64,000 bases of DNA from assembly GCA_900547385.1 (NCBI GenBank), contig URGQ01000001.1:176799-240798 (forward strand). Reading direction: 5' to 3'. A program made the position numbers and the translations under genes. The notes under the pieces were generated by a model. That model worked only from the letters and a program-made list of their open reading frames with translations, did not search any database and was not told the DNA's origin. The stretch is from an uncultured Oscillospiraceae bacterium. GTDB lineage: Bacteria; Bacillota; Clostridia; Oscillospirales; Ruminococcaceae. Shown here piece by piece: positions 1-14,382 of the stretch. How positions within the stretch are numbered: the stretch's first letter is position 1; each line of letters opens with the position of its first letter.

Positions 1-31
1 CATAAACCAAATATTTAGGAGGAAAAACACT

Positions 32-838
32 ATGTCTAAGTGGTCTGATGTCAAGATTTATGATCTGTCTATCCCGATCGGCGTAAACTGCCCCCCCTGG
101 CCCACCTATGAGCCCGTACAGATGAAGTTCTTTAAGCGCCTGTCTTCCAACGGCGCTAACGGCCAGATCCTCACCCACTCCAACCATGTTGGTACCCACC
201 TGGATGGCCCTCTGCATTTCGATACTTCCGGCCGTACTGTTGATCAGCTCGAGCTGACCAAGCTGGTTCGTCCCGGCGTCGTTGTTGACCTGTCCGATGC
301 TCCCTGCTGCGAAGACTTCGGCATCTACACTCCCGAGATGATCGAGGAGCGCGTTGAAGTTCGTGAGGGCGATATCCTCATCATCAACACTGGTTATCAT
401 AAGTATGGTTGGGATTCCCCCGAGGCTGATGAGCAGCGCTACATGGTTCGTCATCCCGGTCCTTCCCTGAGCTTCGTTAAGTGGTGCCAGGATAAGAAGA
501 TCGCTTGGATCGGCGTAGACTGCGGCTCCGCTGACCATCCCATGAACACCAAGATTCGTGACTGGTGCCCCATGGATGCTGCTAAGTGCGACAAGTACAT
601 GCAGGAGAAGTATGGCAAGACCCTGCAGGAGATGTATCCCTGGCCCGAGCAGTATCAGGCCATGCACATCCAGCTGTTCTGCCAGCCCTATGAGTGCATT
701 CACGCTGAGTGCCTGGGCGGCGACATCGACAAGCTCTCCAACAAGCGCTGCGTAATCGGCTGCTTCCCCTGGAGACTGGTTGGCGGCGAGTCCTGCATCT
801 CTCGTATCGTAGCCTTCACCGGCTTCGAGGATGCCTGA
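32..838 (+). CDS. Cyclase-family metal hydrolase (kynurenine formamidase-like)
   Basis: A 268-residue protein of the cyclase family (PF04199), which includes bacterial arylformamidases and other metal-dependent hydrolases. The family signature HxGTHxDxPxH is visible at about residues 52-62 (HVGTHLDGPLHF); the His and Asp residues there bind the catalytic metal. No signal peptide is seen, so it is probably cytosolic. An AGGAGG ribosome site lies at 17-22, ten bases before the ATG, which fixes the start. No tryptophan-degradation genes lie nearby, so the substrate cannot be named; formamidase or isatin-hydrolase-like activity are both possible. The upstream neighbour is outside the window. Confidence 0.85.
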   Translation: MSKWSDVKIYDLSIPIGVNCPPWPTYEPVQMKFFKRLSSNGANGQILTHSNHVGTHLDGPLHFDTSGRTVDQLELTKLVRPGVVVDLSDAPCCEDFGIYTPEMIEERVEVREGDILIINTGYHKYGWDSPEADEQRYMVRHPGPSLSFVKWCQDKKIAWIGVDCGSADHPMNTKIRDWCPMDAAKCDKYMQEKYGKTLQEMYPWPEQYQAMHIQLFCQPYECIHAECLGGDIDKLSNKRCVIGCFPWRLVGGESCISRIVAFTGFEDA

Positions 839-863
839 TTCTAACTGAATTAGTAGCCTGAAT

Positions 864-897
864 AAGGGGGCGGGGCGCCTGGCGCTTCGCCCCTTTT
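864..897 (+). terminator. Rho-independent terminator after the cyclase gene
   Basis: A GC-rich hairpin (outer GGGGCG / CGCCCC with an inner GGCGC / GCGC-type stem) is followed by a TTTT tract, 26 bases after the stop codon. Confidence 0.7.
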
Positions 898-932
898 CTC
901 TCCCTCACCCCCTCTTAAAGGAGTTTCCCGCT

Positions 933-1661
933 ATGACGACACTTCTCATCCTTTCCGGGTTCTACATTATCTGGCTGGCTGCCCTGCTTACCGTGGCCTA
1001 CACCCCCCGCTTGTTCCACAACTACACCTTGTTTAAGGCAATCAATAGTATCCTTTTTGTAGTTATCTCTGTTCTGGCCTGGCGCCACTCCGGCATGAAT
1101 ATGTTCACCTATTGGCCGCTGCTTGCCGCGTTCTGCCTCGCTGCCTTCGGGGATATTGCCATTGGTGTCGCCAATAACCGTCATGGCGCGGCTGGCGCTT
1201 CCCATTCGATCTCCGGCATGGCCGGGGTTGGCTTTTTCTCCATTGCGCATGTTTTCTACCTTCTGTTCTTCACCCAGTTCTGCCCGATGGAATGGTATCA
1301 CTTTATTCTGCCTATCATCGCCATGCTGGCCATGCTGCGCATCACACGACATCCTTCCTTTCATTTCAGCCGGCACACCCGCCCCGCAGGGGTCTTCTAT
1401 TACATGGTAGTCACTCTTATGTTCTCAGTCGGGCTTAATGTCGCCGTTACCTGCGTCACCTGGTCACCACTTCTCAGTATTCGCTGCCCTCTCAATGGTT
1501 GGGCATTGGGTGCCGGCGTTACCCTCTTCCTCATCTCGGATCTTCTTATGCTTCCCCTCTACTTTTACACCCGCCGTAAGTGCCCCCGTTGGGTGCGCTT
1601 CGTCAATCTCACCACCTACTATATTGGACAGCTCCTGCTGGCACTCAGTCTCGTACTGTAA
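933..1661 (+). CDS. YhhN-family membrane protein (lysoplasmalogenase-like)
   Basis: A 242-residue polytopic membrane protein with about eight hydrophobic segments. It matches the YhhN/TMEM86 family: the conserved acidic motif FGD followed by GxxxFxxxHxxY (about residues 71-107) and the second motif with SD in a membrane segment (ISDLLMLP near 207-214). Characterised members hydrolyse the vinyl-ether bond of lysoplasmalogens, and plasmalogens occur in many anaerobic Clostridia, so a lipid-turnover role is reasonable but inferred. An AAAGGAG site lies ten bases before the ATG. It stands alone between two terminators. Confidence 0.75.
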   Translation: MTTLLILSGFYIIWLAALLTVAYTPRLFHNYTLFKAINSILFVVISVLAWRHSGMNMFTYWPLLAAFCLAAFGDIAIGVANNRHGAAGASHSISGMAGVGFFSIAHVFYLLFFTQFCPMEWYHFILPIIAMLAMLRITRHPSFHFSRHTRPAGVFYYMVVTLMFSVGLNVAVTCVTWSPLLSIRCPLNGWALGAGVTLFLISDLLMLPLYFYTRRKCPRWVRFVNLTTYYIGQLLLALSLVL

Positions 1662-1681
1662 GCCCGCAATTCATATATCTT

Positions 1682-1709
1682 CGGCTCTCTGCTATGGGAG
1701 CCGTTTTCT
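1682..1709 (+). terminator. Terminator after the YhhN gene
   Basis: Stem CGGCTCTC / GGGAGCCG (one G-T pair) with a six-base loop, followed by TTTTCTTTT, 20 bases after the stop codon. Confidence 0.75.
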
Positions 1710-1723
1710 TTTCCTCTCCGCCC

Positions 1724-1802
1724 GGGGCGCCCACTCCGCTTCCCCCTCGGACCGCACCTCTGCTTCGCTCCGGACGATCCTCGCCCGCTTCGCGGGCGCC
1801 CC
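1724..1802. repeat. GC-rich multi-hairpin intergenic element (copy 1, degenerate)
   Basis: A 79-bp block bounded by the complementary arms GGGGCGCCC and GGGCGCCCC. Inside, only one clear hairpin remains (GCCCGC TTC GCGGGC), and it overlaps the right arm. It sits between the convergent YhhN and tuf terminators. Assigned to the family by outer stem, length and a TTC loop (GAA on the other strand); the inner structure is poorly kept. Confidence 0.4.
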
Positions 1803-1818
1803 TCCCCTTTTTCATACC

Positions 1819-1854
1819 AAAAAAAGAGTGCCCCTCATCGGGACACTCTCTTTT
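1819..1854 (-). terminator. Terminator of the str operon after tuf
   Basis: Stem AGAGTG / CACTCT with an inner CCC / GGG and five-base loop. On the minus strand it is followed by a run of seven T. The plus side also has a short T tract, so it could act in both directions. Confidence 0.85.
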
Positions 1855-1882
1855 ATTTAGGCTAATTGCGCAACTCTCGGAA

Positions 1883-3082
1883 TTACTCCTCGATATCGAT
1901 AACAACGCCGGAACCAACGGTACGGCCGCCTTCACGGATAGCGAAGCGCAGACCCTTCTCGATGGCGATGGGGGTGATCAGCTCAACATCCATCTCAACA
2001 TTATCGCCGGGCATGCACATCTCTACGCCCTCGGGCAGGGAGATAACGCCGGTAACGTCAGTGGTACGGAAATAGAACTGAGGACGATAGTTGTTGAAGA
2101 AGGGGGTATGACGGCCGCCTTCAGACTGCTTCAGTACATAAACCTGGCCACGGAACTTGGTGTGGGGATGAATGGAGCCGGGTTTGCACAGTACCTGACC
2201 ACGCTCAACCTCGGTTCTCTGGATACCACGCAGCAGAGCGCCGATGTTATCACCAGCCTCAGCATAGTCCAGCAGCTTGCGGAACATCTCAACGCCGGTA
2301 ACTACGGTCTTGCGGGTGTCATGGATACCAACGATCTCAACTTCGTCGCCGACCTTAACCTGACCACGCTCTACACGGCCGGTAACTACGGTGCCACGGC
2401 CGGTGATGGTGAATACATCCTCGATGGGCATCAGGAAGGGCAGGTCAGCCTTACGCTCGGGGGTGGGGATATAGTCATCAACAGCGTCCATCAGAGCCAG
2501 GATGGAAGCGTAAGCGGGATCGGAAGGATCCTTGCTGTCGCACTCCAGGGCCTGCAGAGCGGAACCCTTGATTACGGGGATCTCGTCGCCGGGGAAATCG
2601 TAGCTGGAAAGCAGCTCACGGATCTCCATCTCAACCAGCTCCAGCAGCTCCTCGTCGTCTACCTGGTCAACCTTGTTCATGTAAACTACGATGTAGGGAA
2701 CGCCTACCTGACGGGCCAGCAGGATGTGCTCACGGGTCTGGGGCATAGGACCATCAGCAGAAGAAACTACCAGGATAGCGCCGTCCATCTGGGCAGCACC
2801 GGTGATCATGTTCTTAACATAGTCGGCATGGCCGGGGCAGTCAACATGGGCATAGTGACGCTTGTCGGTCTCATACTCTACATGGGCAGTGTTGATTGTG
2901 ATACCACGGGCACGCTCTTCGGGAGCCTTATCGATCATGTCGTAAGCCATGAACTCGGCATCGCCCTTCAGACCAAGAACCTTGGTGATAGCAGCGGTCA
3001 GAGTGGTCTTACCATGGTCAACGTGACCAATGGTACCGATGTTTACGTGGGGTTTGTTGCGCTCAAATTTCTGTTTAGCCAT
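1883..3082 (-). CDS. tuf: Translation elongation factor Tu
   Basis: A 399-residue EF-Tu that carries GTP-bound aminoacyl-tRNA to the ribosome. The P-loop GHVDHGKT (residues 19-26), DCPGHADY switch II segment and NKxD guanine motif (NKVD) are all present, followed by the two beta-barrel domains ending in the usual GRTVGSGVV segment. The guanine motif is preceded by VVYM where most EF-Tu have VVFL. It is the last gene of the minus-strand str operon, 93 bases after fusA, with a GGAGG site before its ATG. A strong terminator follows. The AT-rich 93-base gap could hold an additional promoter, but no clear one is visible. Confidence 0.98.
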   Translation of the reverse strand: MAKQKFERNKPHVNIGTIGHVDHGKTTLTAAITKVLGLKGDAEFMAYDMIDKAPEERARGITINTAHVEYETDKRHYAHVDCPGHADYVKNMITGAAQMDGAILVVSSADGPMPQTREHILLARQVGVPYIVVYMNKVDQVDDEELLELVEMEIRELLSSYDFPGDEIPVIKGSALQALECDSKDPSDPAYASILALMDAVDDYIPTPERKADLPFLMPIEDVFTITGRGTVVTGRVERGQVKVGDEVEIVGIHDTRKTVVTGVEMFRKLLDYAEAGDNIGALLRGIQRTEVERGQVLCKPGSIHPHTKFRGQVYVLKQSEGGRHTPFFNNYRPQFYFRTTDVTGVISLPEGVEMCMPGDNVEMDVELITPIAIEKGLRFAIREGGRTVGSGVVIDIEE

Positions 3083-3175
3083 CGTAAAATCCTCCCTTTG
3101 TTATACTTTGTTTTTTTAATATTATTTTTCCCTACCCTTTATGTTTTCCGGGTTCGGGATCATGCTTGGGGTTCA

Positions 3176-5257
3176 TCACTCAGCCTTGGTGCGGCTGGTG
3201 ACCAGCTTCTCCGCGATGTTCTTGGGCAGCTCAATGTAGTGGCTGGGCTCCATGGTGTACTGGCCGCGGCCCTGCGTTTTGCTACGCAGGTCGGTGGCGT
3301 AACCAAACATCTCAGAAAGCGGTACAAAGGCATCAATCTGCTTGGCACCGGGGCGGTCCTCAAAGCCACGGATCTGACCGCGGCGGGAGTTCAGGTCACC
3401 AATAACATCGCCCATATACTCTTCGGGAACGATCACGCAAACCTTCATGATCGGCTCCAGAATAACGGGGTCAGCCTTTCTCATTGCCTCTTTGAAGGCC
3501 ATGGAACCGGCGATCTTAAACGCCATTTCAGAGGAGTCTACCTCATGGTAGGAACCATCGTACAGCGTCACGATGCAGTCTACTACGGGATAACCCGCCA
3601 GTACACCGCTGGCCATCGCGCCCTTGATACCGGCATCGACAGCGGGGATATACTCCTTGGGGATAGCGCCGCCCACTACTTCGTTGCGGAACTCATATCC
3701 CTTGCCGCTCTCGTTCGGCTCCAGACGGATCTTTACATGACCGTACTGGCCCTTACCGCCGCTCTGGCGTGCGTACTTGTGGTCCACATCGGCCATCTTG
3801 CGCACCGTTTCTTTGTAGGCAACCTGGGGCTTACCCACATTCGCTTCTACCTTAAACTCACGCAGCAGACGGTCTACGATGATCTCCAGGTGCAGCTCGC
3901 CCATGCCGGCGATGATGGTTTGGCCGGTCTCCTCATCGGTGTAAGTGCGGAAAGTGGGATCCTCCTCAGCCAGCTTGGCAAGGCCCAGGCCCATCTTCTC
4001 TTGACCGACTTTGGTCTTCGGCTCAATGGCAACGCGGATAACCGGCTCTGGGAATTCCATAGATTCCAGGATGATCGGATGCTTGGCGTCGCACAGGGTA
4101 TCACCGGTGGTGGTGTTCTTCAGGCCCACGGCACCGGCAATATCACCGGCATAGCAGGTCTCAATGTCTTTGCGGTGGTTCGCATGCATTTGCAGAATTC
4201 TGCCCATGCGCTCATTGTTTTTCTTCACCGAGTTATAGACGCTGGTGCCGGCATCCACAGTACCGGAGTACACACGGAAGAAGCACAGCTTGCCTACATA
4301 GGGGTCGGTCATGATCTTGAAAGCGAGAGCGGCAAAAGGCGCGTCATCGCTGGAAGGTCTGGTCTCCTCTTCCTCGGTGTCAGGGTTTACACCCTTGATA
4401 TCAGGGACATCGGTGGGGGCCGGCATATAGTCTACCACGGCGTCCAGCAGCTTCTGTACGCCCTTGTTGCGGTAGGAACTGCCGCAGCATACGGGAACCA
4501 TGTGGTTGGCGATGGTGGATTTGCGGATGCAGCTCTTGATCTCCTCGATGGTAAGCTCCTCACCGTCGAGATATTTCATCAGCAGCTCCTCGTCCTGCTC
4601 GGCCACATGCTCCAGCAGCTCGTGGTGGTACTCCTCGGCCTTGGCCTGCATATCGGCGGGGATGTCCTCCACGCGGATATCTTTTCCAAGGTCATCGTAG
4701 TACACATAGGCCTTCATCTCTACCAGGTCGATAATACCCTTAAAGGTATCCTCGACGCCGATGGGCAGCTGGATCGGAACAGCGTTGCACTTCAGACGGT
4801 CGCGCATCATGCGCACTACATTGTAGAAGTCAGCGCCCATAATGTCCATCTTGTTTACAAATGCCATTCTCGGCACATGGTACTTGTCAGCCTGGCGCCA
4901 AACGGTCTCAGACTGCGGCTCTACGCCGCCCTTGGCGCAAAAAACGGTTACGGAACCGTCCAGCACGCGCAGGGAACGCTCTACCTCTACCGTGAAATCA
5001 ACATGTCCAGGGGTGTCGATGATATTGATGCGGTGGCCCTTCCAATAGGCGGTCGTGGCGGCGGAGGTGATAGTGATACCACGCTCCTGCTCCTGCTCCA
5101 TCCAGTCCATGGTGGCACTGCCGTCATGGGTCTCACCCAGCTTGTAGTTTACGCCTGTGTAGTACAGGATACGCTCGGTGGTGGTGGTTTTGCCGGCGTC
5201 GATGTGTGCCATGATGCCTATATTACGCGTTTTCTCTAAGGATACATCTCTTGGCAT
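3176..5257 (-). CDS. fusA: Translation elongation factor G
   Basis: A 693-residue EF-G, the full family length, which catalyses ribosomal translocation with GTP. Visible motifs are the P-loop AHIDAGKT (residues 17-24), the switch I segment [17 protein letters not shown] and the NKMD guanine motif, then domains II-V through the C-terminal RGQIRG and RGQYTMEP segments. It follows rpsG by 75 bases on the same strand and precedes tuf. The start has a GGAGG site (minus strand of 5264-5268). Confidence 0.98.
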   Translation of the reverse strand: MPRDVSLEKTRNIGIMAHIDAGKTTTTERILYYTGVNYKLGETHDGSATMDWMEQEQERGITITSAATTAYWKGHRINIIDTPGHVDFTVEVERSLRVLDGSVTVFCAKGGVEPQSETVWRQADKYHVPRMAFVNKMDIMGADFYNVVRMMRDRLKCNAVPIQLPIGVEDTFKGIIDLVEMKAYVYYDDLGKDIRVEDIPADMQAKAEEYHHELLEHVAEQDEELLMKYLDGEELTIEEIKSCIRKSTIANHMVPVCCGSSYRNKGVQKLLDAVVDYMPAPTDVPDIKGVNPDTEEEETRPSSDDAPFAALAFKIMTDPYVGKLCFFRVYSGTVDAGTSVYNSVKKNNERMGRILQMHANHRKDIETCYAGDIAGAVGLKNTTTGDTLCDAKHPIILESMEFPEPVIRVAIEPKTKVGQEKMGLGLAKLAEEDPTFRTYTDEETGQTIIAGMGELHLEIIVDRLLREFKVEANVGKPQVAYKETVRKMADVDHKYARQSGGKGQYGHVKIRLEPNESGKGYEFRNEVVGGAIPKEYIPAVDAGIKGAMASGVLAGYPVVDCIVTLYDGSYHEVDSSEMAFKIAGSMAFKEAMRKADPVILEPIMKVCVIVPEEYMGDVIGDLNSRRGQIRGFEDRPGAKQIDAFVPLSEMFGYATDLRSKTQGRGQYTMEPSHYIELPKNIAEKLVTSRTKAE

Positions 5258-5332
5258 AATGCCCTCCTAATAAGTTTGCGAATTCCATGCCCACAGGGGC
5301 AAAGAACAGTAAAAATGCAGTAGTCGCCGGAA

Positions 5333-5803
5333 TTACCATCTGAAATGGGCAAAAGCCTTGTTGGCCTCGGCCATCTTGTGGGTATCCTCGCGCTTCTTGC
5401 AGGCGCCGCCCTGGCCGTTCATAGCGTCCATGATCTCGCCAGCCAGTCTCTGAGCCATCAGCTTTTCGCTGCGGTTGCGGCTATAGGTGGTCAGCCAACG
5501 CAGACCCAGGGTCTGACGGCGCTCAGGGCGTACCTCCATGGGTACCTGATAAGTGGCGCCGCCGACACGGCGAGCCTTGATCTCCAGAACGGGCATGATG
5601 TTCTCCATCGCCTGCTCAAAAGCCTCCAGCGGGTCCTTGCCGGTCTTTTCCTTTACGATGTCAAATGCACCGTAGACGATCTTCTGTGCAACGCCCTTTT
5701 TGCCGTCCAGCATGATGTTATTGATCAGACGGGTGACCAGCTTGGAATTATAAAGCGGATCCGGCAGAACGTCGCGTCTTGCGATATTACCTCTTCTTGG
5801 CAC
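5333..5803 (-). CDS. rpsG: 30S ribosomal protein S7
   Basis: Ribosomal protein S7, a primary 16S rRNA binder in the small-subunit head. The reading frame is open to an ATG at 5821, but the first seven codons of that frame are themselves the ribosome site AAGGAGGG, which lies directly before GTG at 5803. Starting at GTG gives PRRGNIARR as the N-terminus after Met and 156 residues, exactly the usual bacterial length. It lies between rpsL and fusA in the str operon; in E. coli S7 represses this operon, but nothing here shows that directly. Confidence 0.96.
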   Translation of the reverse strand: MPRRGNIARRDVLPDPLYNSKLVTRLINNIMLDGKKGVAQKIVYGAFDIVKEKTGKDPLEAFEQAMENIMPVLEIKARRVGGATYQVPMEVRPERRQTLGLRWLTTYSRNRSEKLMAQRLAGEIMDAMNGQGGACKKREDTHKMAEANKAFAHFRW

Positions 5804-5926
5804 TTCGCTTCCCTCCTTCATAATAAAATGAGATCTTCGGTACTCGAAAGTAAGTCCCCACTCCCGTCGGCCAGTCCAGAGGCTATGTTAAAAAGCCATC
5901 TTTCTTGGCACTTATTACGGGTGTGA

Positions 5927-6358
5927 TTACTTCTTCGCGGCACCAGCCTTCTTAGGCCGCTTGGCACCGTACTTACTACGGGCCTGGTTGCGGTTCTGGA
6001 CGCCCTGGGTATCCAAAGTACCACGGATAATGTGGTAACGAACACCGGGAAGGTCCTTTACACGACCGCCACGGATCAGCACTACGCTGTGCTCCTGCAG
6101 GTTATGGCCGATACCAGGAATGTAAGCGGTAGCCTCGATGCCGTTGGAAAGCCGTACTCTTGCTACTTTACGCAGCGCGGAGTTGGGCTTCTTGGGGGTA
6201 GAGGTACGGATAGCGGTGCAAACACCACGCTTTTGGGGAGAATTTTGATCGGTCATTACACGCTTCTTGGCATTCCAGCCCTTCAGCAGTGCAGGCGCGG
6301 TCGCCTTCTTCTCTACGGTTTCTCTGCCCTTGCGAACCAGTTGGTTAAAGGTTGGCAT
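5927..6358 (-). CDS. rpsL: 30S ribosomal protein S12
   Basis: A 143-residue S12, the decoding-centre protein. The streptomycin-contact segments are wild type: [12 protein letters not shown] (containing the Lys42/43 pair) and [13 protein letters not shown] (Lys88 region), so no classical resistance substitution is present. The lysine/alanine-rich C-terminal tail is somewhat long. A GGAGG site precedes the ATG. It is the first gene after a dedicated promoter (6472-6501) downstream of rpoC; the L7Ae-like gene often found between rpoC and rpsL in other Clostridia and Bacilli is missing. Confidence 0.97.
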   Translation of the reverse strand: MPTFNQLVRKGRETVEKKATAPALLKGWNAKKRVMTDQNSPQKRGVCTAIRTSTPKKPNSALRKVARVRLSNGIEATAYIPGIGHNLQEHSVVLIRGGRVKDLPGVRYHIIRGTLDTQGVQNRNQARSKYGAKRPKKAGAAKK

Positions 6359-6396
6359 GGTTGTCCTCCTTTCATCAAAAAGTATTTATTCATGGG

Positions 6397-6424
6397 CACA
6401 AACCCGGAGGGTTTCCGGGTTGTG
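6397..6424 (-). promoter_or_regulatory. Leader hairpin in the rpsL 5' UTR
   Basis: A long stem (CACAA-ACCCGGA against TCCGGGTTGTG, one bulged A, five-base loop) lies between the rpsL promoter and ribosome site. No T tract follows it in the direction of transcription, so it is more likely an RNA-stabilising or regulatory leader than a terminator. Confidence 0.5.
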
Positions 6425-6471
6425 TTTACATGACGGATTCTGCTTGCGGAACAATGCCCGCCCAGTTAAAT

Positions 6472-6501
6472 ATTCTACCAAATTCCCCCCGGGATTGTCA
6501 A
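6472..6501 (-). promoter_or_regulatory. Promoter of the rpsL-rpsG-fusA-tuf operon
   Basis: Minus-strand TTGACA (6496-6501), 18-base spacer, TAGAAT (6472-6477). A near-consensus housekeeping promoter placed between rpoC and rpsL, giving the str genes their own transcription start. Confidence 0.85.
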
Positions 6502-6571
6502 GCGGTGATTTGGATATTTTTCACCAACTTTACAGTCCCGTTTTGGGGAATTTGACATTGCGTTTTACGGA

Positions 6572-10222
<3,651 letters not shown>

Positions 10223-10240
10223 AGTTCTTCCCCTCCATCA

Positions 10241-13200
10241 TTAAAAATCAAATCCGTCGTCGTCCTCATCTTCGCTGCCGTCAAAGTCGGCATCGTCATA
10301 GGAATCGCTGTCCTCATCGGGGTTTTCCATGGTGTAGTTGTCCTCGATCTCGGAATCCACGGCTACATCGCTTTCATCGTAGTAGTCGCTGGCCATGGGC
10401 ATGTTCTCGTCCTCATCGTAGGTCTGCTTGATGTCGATCTCCTCGTTGTCCTTATCCAGGATCTTGACATCCAGGCCCAGGGACTGCAGCTCCTTCACCA
10501 TTACGCGGAACGCCTCGGGGATGCCGGGCGCCGGAATGTTCTGGCCCTTCACAATGGACTCAAACGCCTTCACACGGCCCACCACATCATCGGATTTCAC
10601 GGTTAGGATCTCCTGCAGGGTGTAGGCAGCGCCGTAAGCCTCCAGCGCCCAAACCTCCATCTCACCAAAGCGCTGGCCGCCGAACTGCGCCTTACCACCC
10701 AGGGGCTGCTGGGTGACCAGGCTGTACGGGCCAACGGAACGGGCATGGATCTTATCATCAACCAGGTGATGCAGCTTGAGGTAGTACATATAGCCGACGG
10801 TAACACGGTTATCAAATTTCTCACCGGTACGGCCATCATAGACGACGCTCTTGCCGTCCTCAGGCAGCCCGGCCATCCGGAAGCACTCCCGGATATCCTC
10901 TTCGTGGGCGCCGTCGAAGACTGGGGTCATCACATGCCAGCCCAGGCGGCTGGCGGCCATGCCCAGGTGCACCTCCAGCACCTGGCCGATGTTCATACGG
11001 GAAGGAACGCCCAGGGGGTTTAGCACGATATCCAGCGGGGTGCCGTCCTCCAGAAAGGGCATATCCTCCGGCGGCAGAATGCGGGAAACTACGCCCTTAT
11101 TGCCGTGGCGGCCAGCCATCTTATCGCCGACGGAGATCTTTCTCTTCTGGGCGATGTAAACTCTTACCACCTCATTGACGCCGGGGGAAAGCTCGTCGCT
11201 GTTTTCTGGGGTGAACACCTTGATGTCCACCACGATGCCATACTCGCCGTGCGGCACCTTCAGTGAGGTATCGCGCACCTCTCTCGCCTTCTCGCCAAAG
11301 ATGGCGCGCAGCAGGCGTTCCTCGGCGTTCAGCTCGGTCTCGCCCTTGGGGGTCACCTTACCGACAAGGATATCGCCGGAGTGTACCTCGGCGCCGACAT
11401 GGATGATGCCTCGCTCATCCAGAGCGCCCAGCATATCATCGCCGACATTGGGAATCTCACGGGTGATCTCCTCCGGGCCCAGCTTGGTATCACGGGCTTC
11501 GGTCTCATATTCCTCGATGTGGATGGAGGTGAACAGGTCGTCCCGCACCAGCTTTTCGTTGATGAGAACGGCGTCCTCGTAGTTGTAGCCCTCCCAGGTC
11601 ATAAAGCCGATGAGCATATTCCTGCCCAGCGAAACCTCGCCGTTGGCGGTGGCAGGGCCGTCGGCCAGCACATCGCCCTTCTTCACTTCCTCGCCCTTTA
11701 CCACAATGGGCCGCTGGTTGATACAGGTGCCCTGGTTGGAACGCAGCATCTTTACCAGCTCATATTCATGCTCCACGCCTTCCGCATCGGTCACAATGAT
11801 GCGATCAGCATCGACATAGCTTACATGGCCGTCTTCCTTGGCAACCACTACTACACCGCAGTCGTGGGCCGCCTTGTACTCCATACCAGTGCCGACATAG
11901 GGGGACTCGGTCTTGATGAGCGGGACGGCCTGACGCTGCATGTTGGCGCCCATCAGGGCACGGTTGGCATCGTCGTTCTCCAGGAAGGGGATCATAGCGG
12001 TGGCAACGGAAACCACCATCTTGGGGGAAACATCCATGTAGTCCACCTTGTCGCGGGGGACCTCTTGGACGCTGTCGCGGTACCGGACGGAAACCTTTTC
12101 GTTGACAAAATGGCCGTTTTCATCCAGCGGCTCATTGGCCTGTGCCACGATGTATTCATCTTCCACATCGGCGGTCATATACTGGACGGTATCCAGCACC
12201 TTGCCGGTGGCCTTATCTACCGGGCGGTAGGGGGCCTCCACAAAGCCGTACTCATTGATGCGGGCAAAGGTGGCAAGGTACGAGATCAGACCAATGTTGG
12301 GACCTTCAGGGGTCTCGATGGGGCACATGCGGCCGTAGTGGCTGTAATGCACATCGCGGACCTCAAATCCGGCACGGTCACGACTGAGGCCGCCGGGGCC
12401 CAGGGCGGAAAGACGGCGCTTGTGGGTCAGCTCGGCCAGGGGGTTGGTCTGGTCCATGAACTGGCTCAAGGGGGAGGAACCAAAGAATTCCTTGACTGCT
12501 GCCATAACGGGACGGCTATTGATGATGGCCTGCAGGGTGATGGATTCAATATCCTGGGCCTGTGTGGTCATTCTCTCCCGGATGACGCGCTCCATGCGGG
12601 CAAAACCGATGCGGAACTGGTTCTGCAGCAGCTCGCCCACGCTGCGGATGCGGCGGTTGCCCAGGTGGTCGATATCATCGGTGGTGCCAAGATCGTACCG
12701 GAGGCCGCACATGTAGTTGATGGAGGCGTAAATATCAAATTTGCGGATGTTCTTGGGGACCAGCTCATCGGCGCGGCGGGTCAGCTCTTCGGCCATTTCC
12801 TCGCGGTTAAGGCCCATATCCAGGATCTCGGAAAGGACGGCAAAGCGCACTCTTTCCCGGATGCCCATGGCCTTCAGCTCTTCGGCGGTGTAGTCGGTAA
12901 AGTCGGCCATATCCACCATGCCGTTGGAGAAGATCTTCAGCTCCTCCACCCCATCGTCCTCGGCCATCTGCAGGCCGGCGGGGGTCAGGCCCTGGGTGGT
13001 GATCCAGACGGTATCAACGCCGTGGGACTCCAGCAGGCGGGCGTCGTCGCGGCTCAGCAGGGCGCCGGCCTCAAAGAGGATCTCGCCGGTGCGGGGATCG
13101 GCCACAGGGCGGGAAAGCACCTGGCCGGTGATGCGGGGCACCAGGGAGAGCTTTTTGTTGTACTTGTAGCGGCCCACCCGGGAAAGATCATAGCGGCGGG

Positions 13201-14056
13201 GATCAAACAGCAGCTGAGCGAGGTGCTTCACAGCCGATTCGATGGTGGGGGGCTCGCCGGGACGCAGCTTGCGGTAAACCTCCAGCAGGGCCTCATCGCC
13301 CAGCATTTCGGCATCCTTGCTTTCGGCGGTCTTTACCAGGTAGGCATAGCGGCCAAACACCTCGTAGATCTCCTCATCGGTGCCGCGCAGGTCGGTCAGG
13401 GCGTTGTTCACATCGGCATTGATCTGCTCGACGGTGACATCATCCCGCAGGCGCAGCAGCGACCGGATAAAGGTGGTGATGGGCAGCTTGCGGTTTTTAT
13501 CGATGCGGACGCTGAACACATCGGCGGAGTCGGTATCATACTCCAGCCAGGCGCCGCGGTTGGGGATCACGGTGGAATCAAACAGTTTTTTGCCGGCGGG
13601 ATCGTGGTGCATGCCGTAGTACACACCGGGAGAACGCACCAGCTGGGAGACGATGACACGCTCGGCACCATTGATGATGAAGGTACCGGCATCGGTCATC
13701 AGGGGGAAATCGCCCATGTAGATGTCGGATTCCTTGATCTCGCCGGTGACCTTGTTGATGAGCCTGGCGCGCACGCGCAGGGGGGCGGCATAGTTTACAT
13801 CCCGCTCCTTGCACTCCAGCAGGGGGTACTTTGGTTTGTCATCCAGCGTAAAATCAATGAAATCCAGCTGCAGATTGCCCTGATAGTCGGTGATCGAGGA
13901 GATGTCCTTGAATACGGCCCGAAGACCCTCATCCAGGAACCACTGATAGGAATTTTTCTGTACTTCGATGAGGTTCGGCATCTCGGCCACTTCATCGATG
14001 TGGGCAAAGCTCTGGCGGATATTTTTGCCCAGTTTTACGGGTTTGGTGTTTACCAT
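10241..14056 (-). CDS. rpoB: RNA polymerase subunit beta
   Basis: The beta subunit, about 1271 residues. The rifampicin-binding segment ([19 protein letters not shown], about residues 530-550) has the Asp, His and Ser residues of sensitive enzymes. The C-terminus carries an unusual long acidic tail rich in Asp, Glu and Ser after the conserved core. The frame is open to a GTG at 14068, but ATG at 14056 begins the family-typical [13 protein letters not shown]-terminus and has GGAG 11 bases upstream; both starts remain possible. It heads the rpoBC operon behind two candidate promoters. Confidence 0.97.
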   Translation of the reverse strand: MVNTKPVKLGKNIRQSFAHIDEVAEMPNLIEVQKNSYQWFLDEGLRAVFKDISSITDYQGNLQLDFIDFTLDDKPKYPLLECKERDVNYAAPLRVRARLINKVTGEIKESDIYMGDFPLMTDAGTFIINGAERVIVSQLVRSPGVYYGMHHDPAGKKLFDSTVIPNRGAWLEYDTDSADVFSVRIDKNRKLPITTFIRSLLRLRDDVTVEQINADVNNALTDLRGTDEEIYEVFGRYAYLVKTAESKDAEMLGDEALLEVYRKLRPGEPPTIESAVKHLAQLLFDPRRYDLSRVGRYKYNKKLSLVPRITGQVLSRPVADPRTGEILFEAGALLSRDDARLLESHGVDTVWITTQGLTPAGLQMAEDDGVEELKIFSNGMVDMADFTDYTAEELKAMGIRERVRFAVLSEILDMGLNREEMAEELTRRADELVPKNIRKFDIYASINYMCGLRYDLGTTDDIDHLGNRRIRSVGELLQNQFRIGFARMERVIRERMTTQAQDIESITLQAIINSRPVMAAVKEFFGSSPLSQFMDQTNPLAELTHKRRLSALGPGGLSRDRAGFEVRDVHYSHYGRMCPIETPEGPNIGLISYLATFARINEYGFVEAPYRPVDKATGKVLDTVQYMTADVEDEYIVAQANEPLDENGHFVNEKVSVRYRDSVQEVPRDKVDYMDVSPKMVVSVATAMIPFLENDDANRALMGANMQRQAVPLIKTESPYVGTGMEYKAAHDCGVVVVAKEDGHVSYVDADRIIVTDAEGVEHEYELVKMLRSNQGTCINQRPIVVKGEEVKKGDVLADGPATANGEVSLGRNMLIGFMTWEGYNYEDAVLINEKLVRDDLFTSIHIEEYETEARDTKLGPEEITREIPNVGDDMLGALDERGIIHVGAEVHSGDILVGKVTPKGETELNAEERLLRAIFGEKAREVRDTSLKVPHGEYGIVVDIKVFTPENSDELSPGVNEVVRVYIAQKRKISVGDKMAGRHGNKGVVSRILPPEDMPFLEDGTPLDIVLNPLGVPSRMNIGQVLEVHLGMAASRLGWHVMTPVFDGAHEEDIRECFRMAGLPEDGKSVVYDGRTGEKFDNRVTVGYMYYLKLHHLVDDKIHARSVGPYSLVTQQPLGGKAQFGGQRFGEMEVWALEAYGAAYTLQEILTVKSDDVVGRVKAFESIVKGQNIPAPGIPEAFRVMVKELQSLGLDVKILDKDNEEIDIKQTYDEDENMPMASDYYDESDVAVDSEIEDNYTMENPDEDSDSYDDADFDGSEDEDDDGFDF

Positions 14057-14148
14057 CCGATGTTCCACTCCATTCCATCATTTTTTCGCCATCACTTGGA
14101 CATCAATGACTGCATAAATATTTGTTGATTATGCACAGTATCACGAGA

Positions 14149-14178
14149 GTATTATCGTGACTTATGCACACTTGACAA
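14149..14178 (-). promoter_or_regulatory. Second candidate rpoB promoter (P2)
   Basis: Minus-strand TTGTCA, 18-base spacer, TAATAC. The -10 lies in the loop of the TCACGA / TCGTGA inverted repeat, so a protein bound there would block it. Weaker match than P1. Confidence 0.45.
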
Positions 14179-14218
14179 TACCGTTTAGTCATAAAAAGCC
14201 ATTATGATACAGTATATT

Positions 14219-14247
14219 ATTGTAGTCCCGAAACGGGGCCTTGTCAA
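14219..14247 (-). promoter_or_regulatory. Main rpoBC promoter (P1)
   Basis: Minus-strand TTGACA (14242-14247), 17-base spacer, TACAAT (14219-14224): a near-perfect housekeeping promoter about 160 bases upstream of rpoB. Confidence 0.85.
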
Positions 14248-14382
14248 GCAGAAATTCCAAAAAAAATGGTGAAATTTTAGTGACGGAAATTTTGACCAGA
14301 AACGCCCCGAAAGACGGCGAAACGCCCCGGACGCTATCCCATAAATGGGACAGGCCCGGAGCGTGATGACGCAGAGGGGAAA

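Larger units (their letters stand above)
14057..14382. other. Regulatory intergenic region upstream of rpoB
   Basis: A 326-bp AT-rich gap between the M18 aminopeptidase and rpoB. It holds two minus-strand promoters, a direct repeat TTATGCACA (14129-14137 and 14162-14170) flanking the inverted repeat TCACGA / TCGTGA (14141-14160), and near the aminopeptidase stop a small TCCCA / TGGGA hairpin plus two copies of AAACGCCCCG. No convincing T-tract terminator and no gene are seen. Confidence 0.6.

Noticed and set aside
1580..5239. Long plus-strand open frame opposite tuf and fusA
   Set aside because: It is the antisense shadow of two highly conserved genes with strong codon bias; no ribosome site and repeats of low-complexity residues.
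5804..5821. Upstream ATG for rpsG
   Set aside because: Those codons are the ribosome site; GTG at 5803 gives the exact S7 length.
12410..12470. Possible rifampicin-resistance changes in rpoB, or streptomycin changes in rpsL
   Set aside because: The key Asp, His and Ser residues of rpoB and the Lys residues of rpsL are those of sensitive strains.
11381..14128. 915-codon open frame opposite rpoB
   Set aside because: Antisense shadow; rpoB is intact on the other strand and the frame lacks any domain pattern. The same holds for 7757-9280 opposite rpoC and 30430-32874 opposite the ABC operon.
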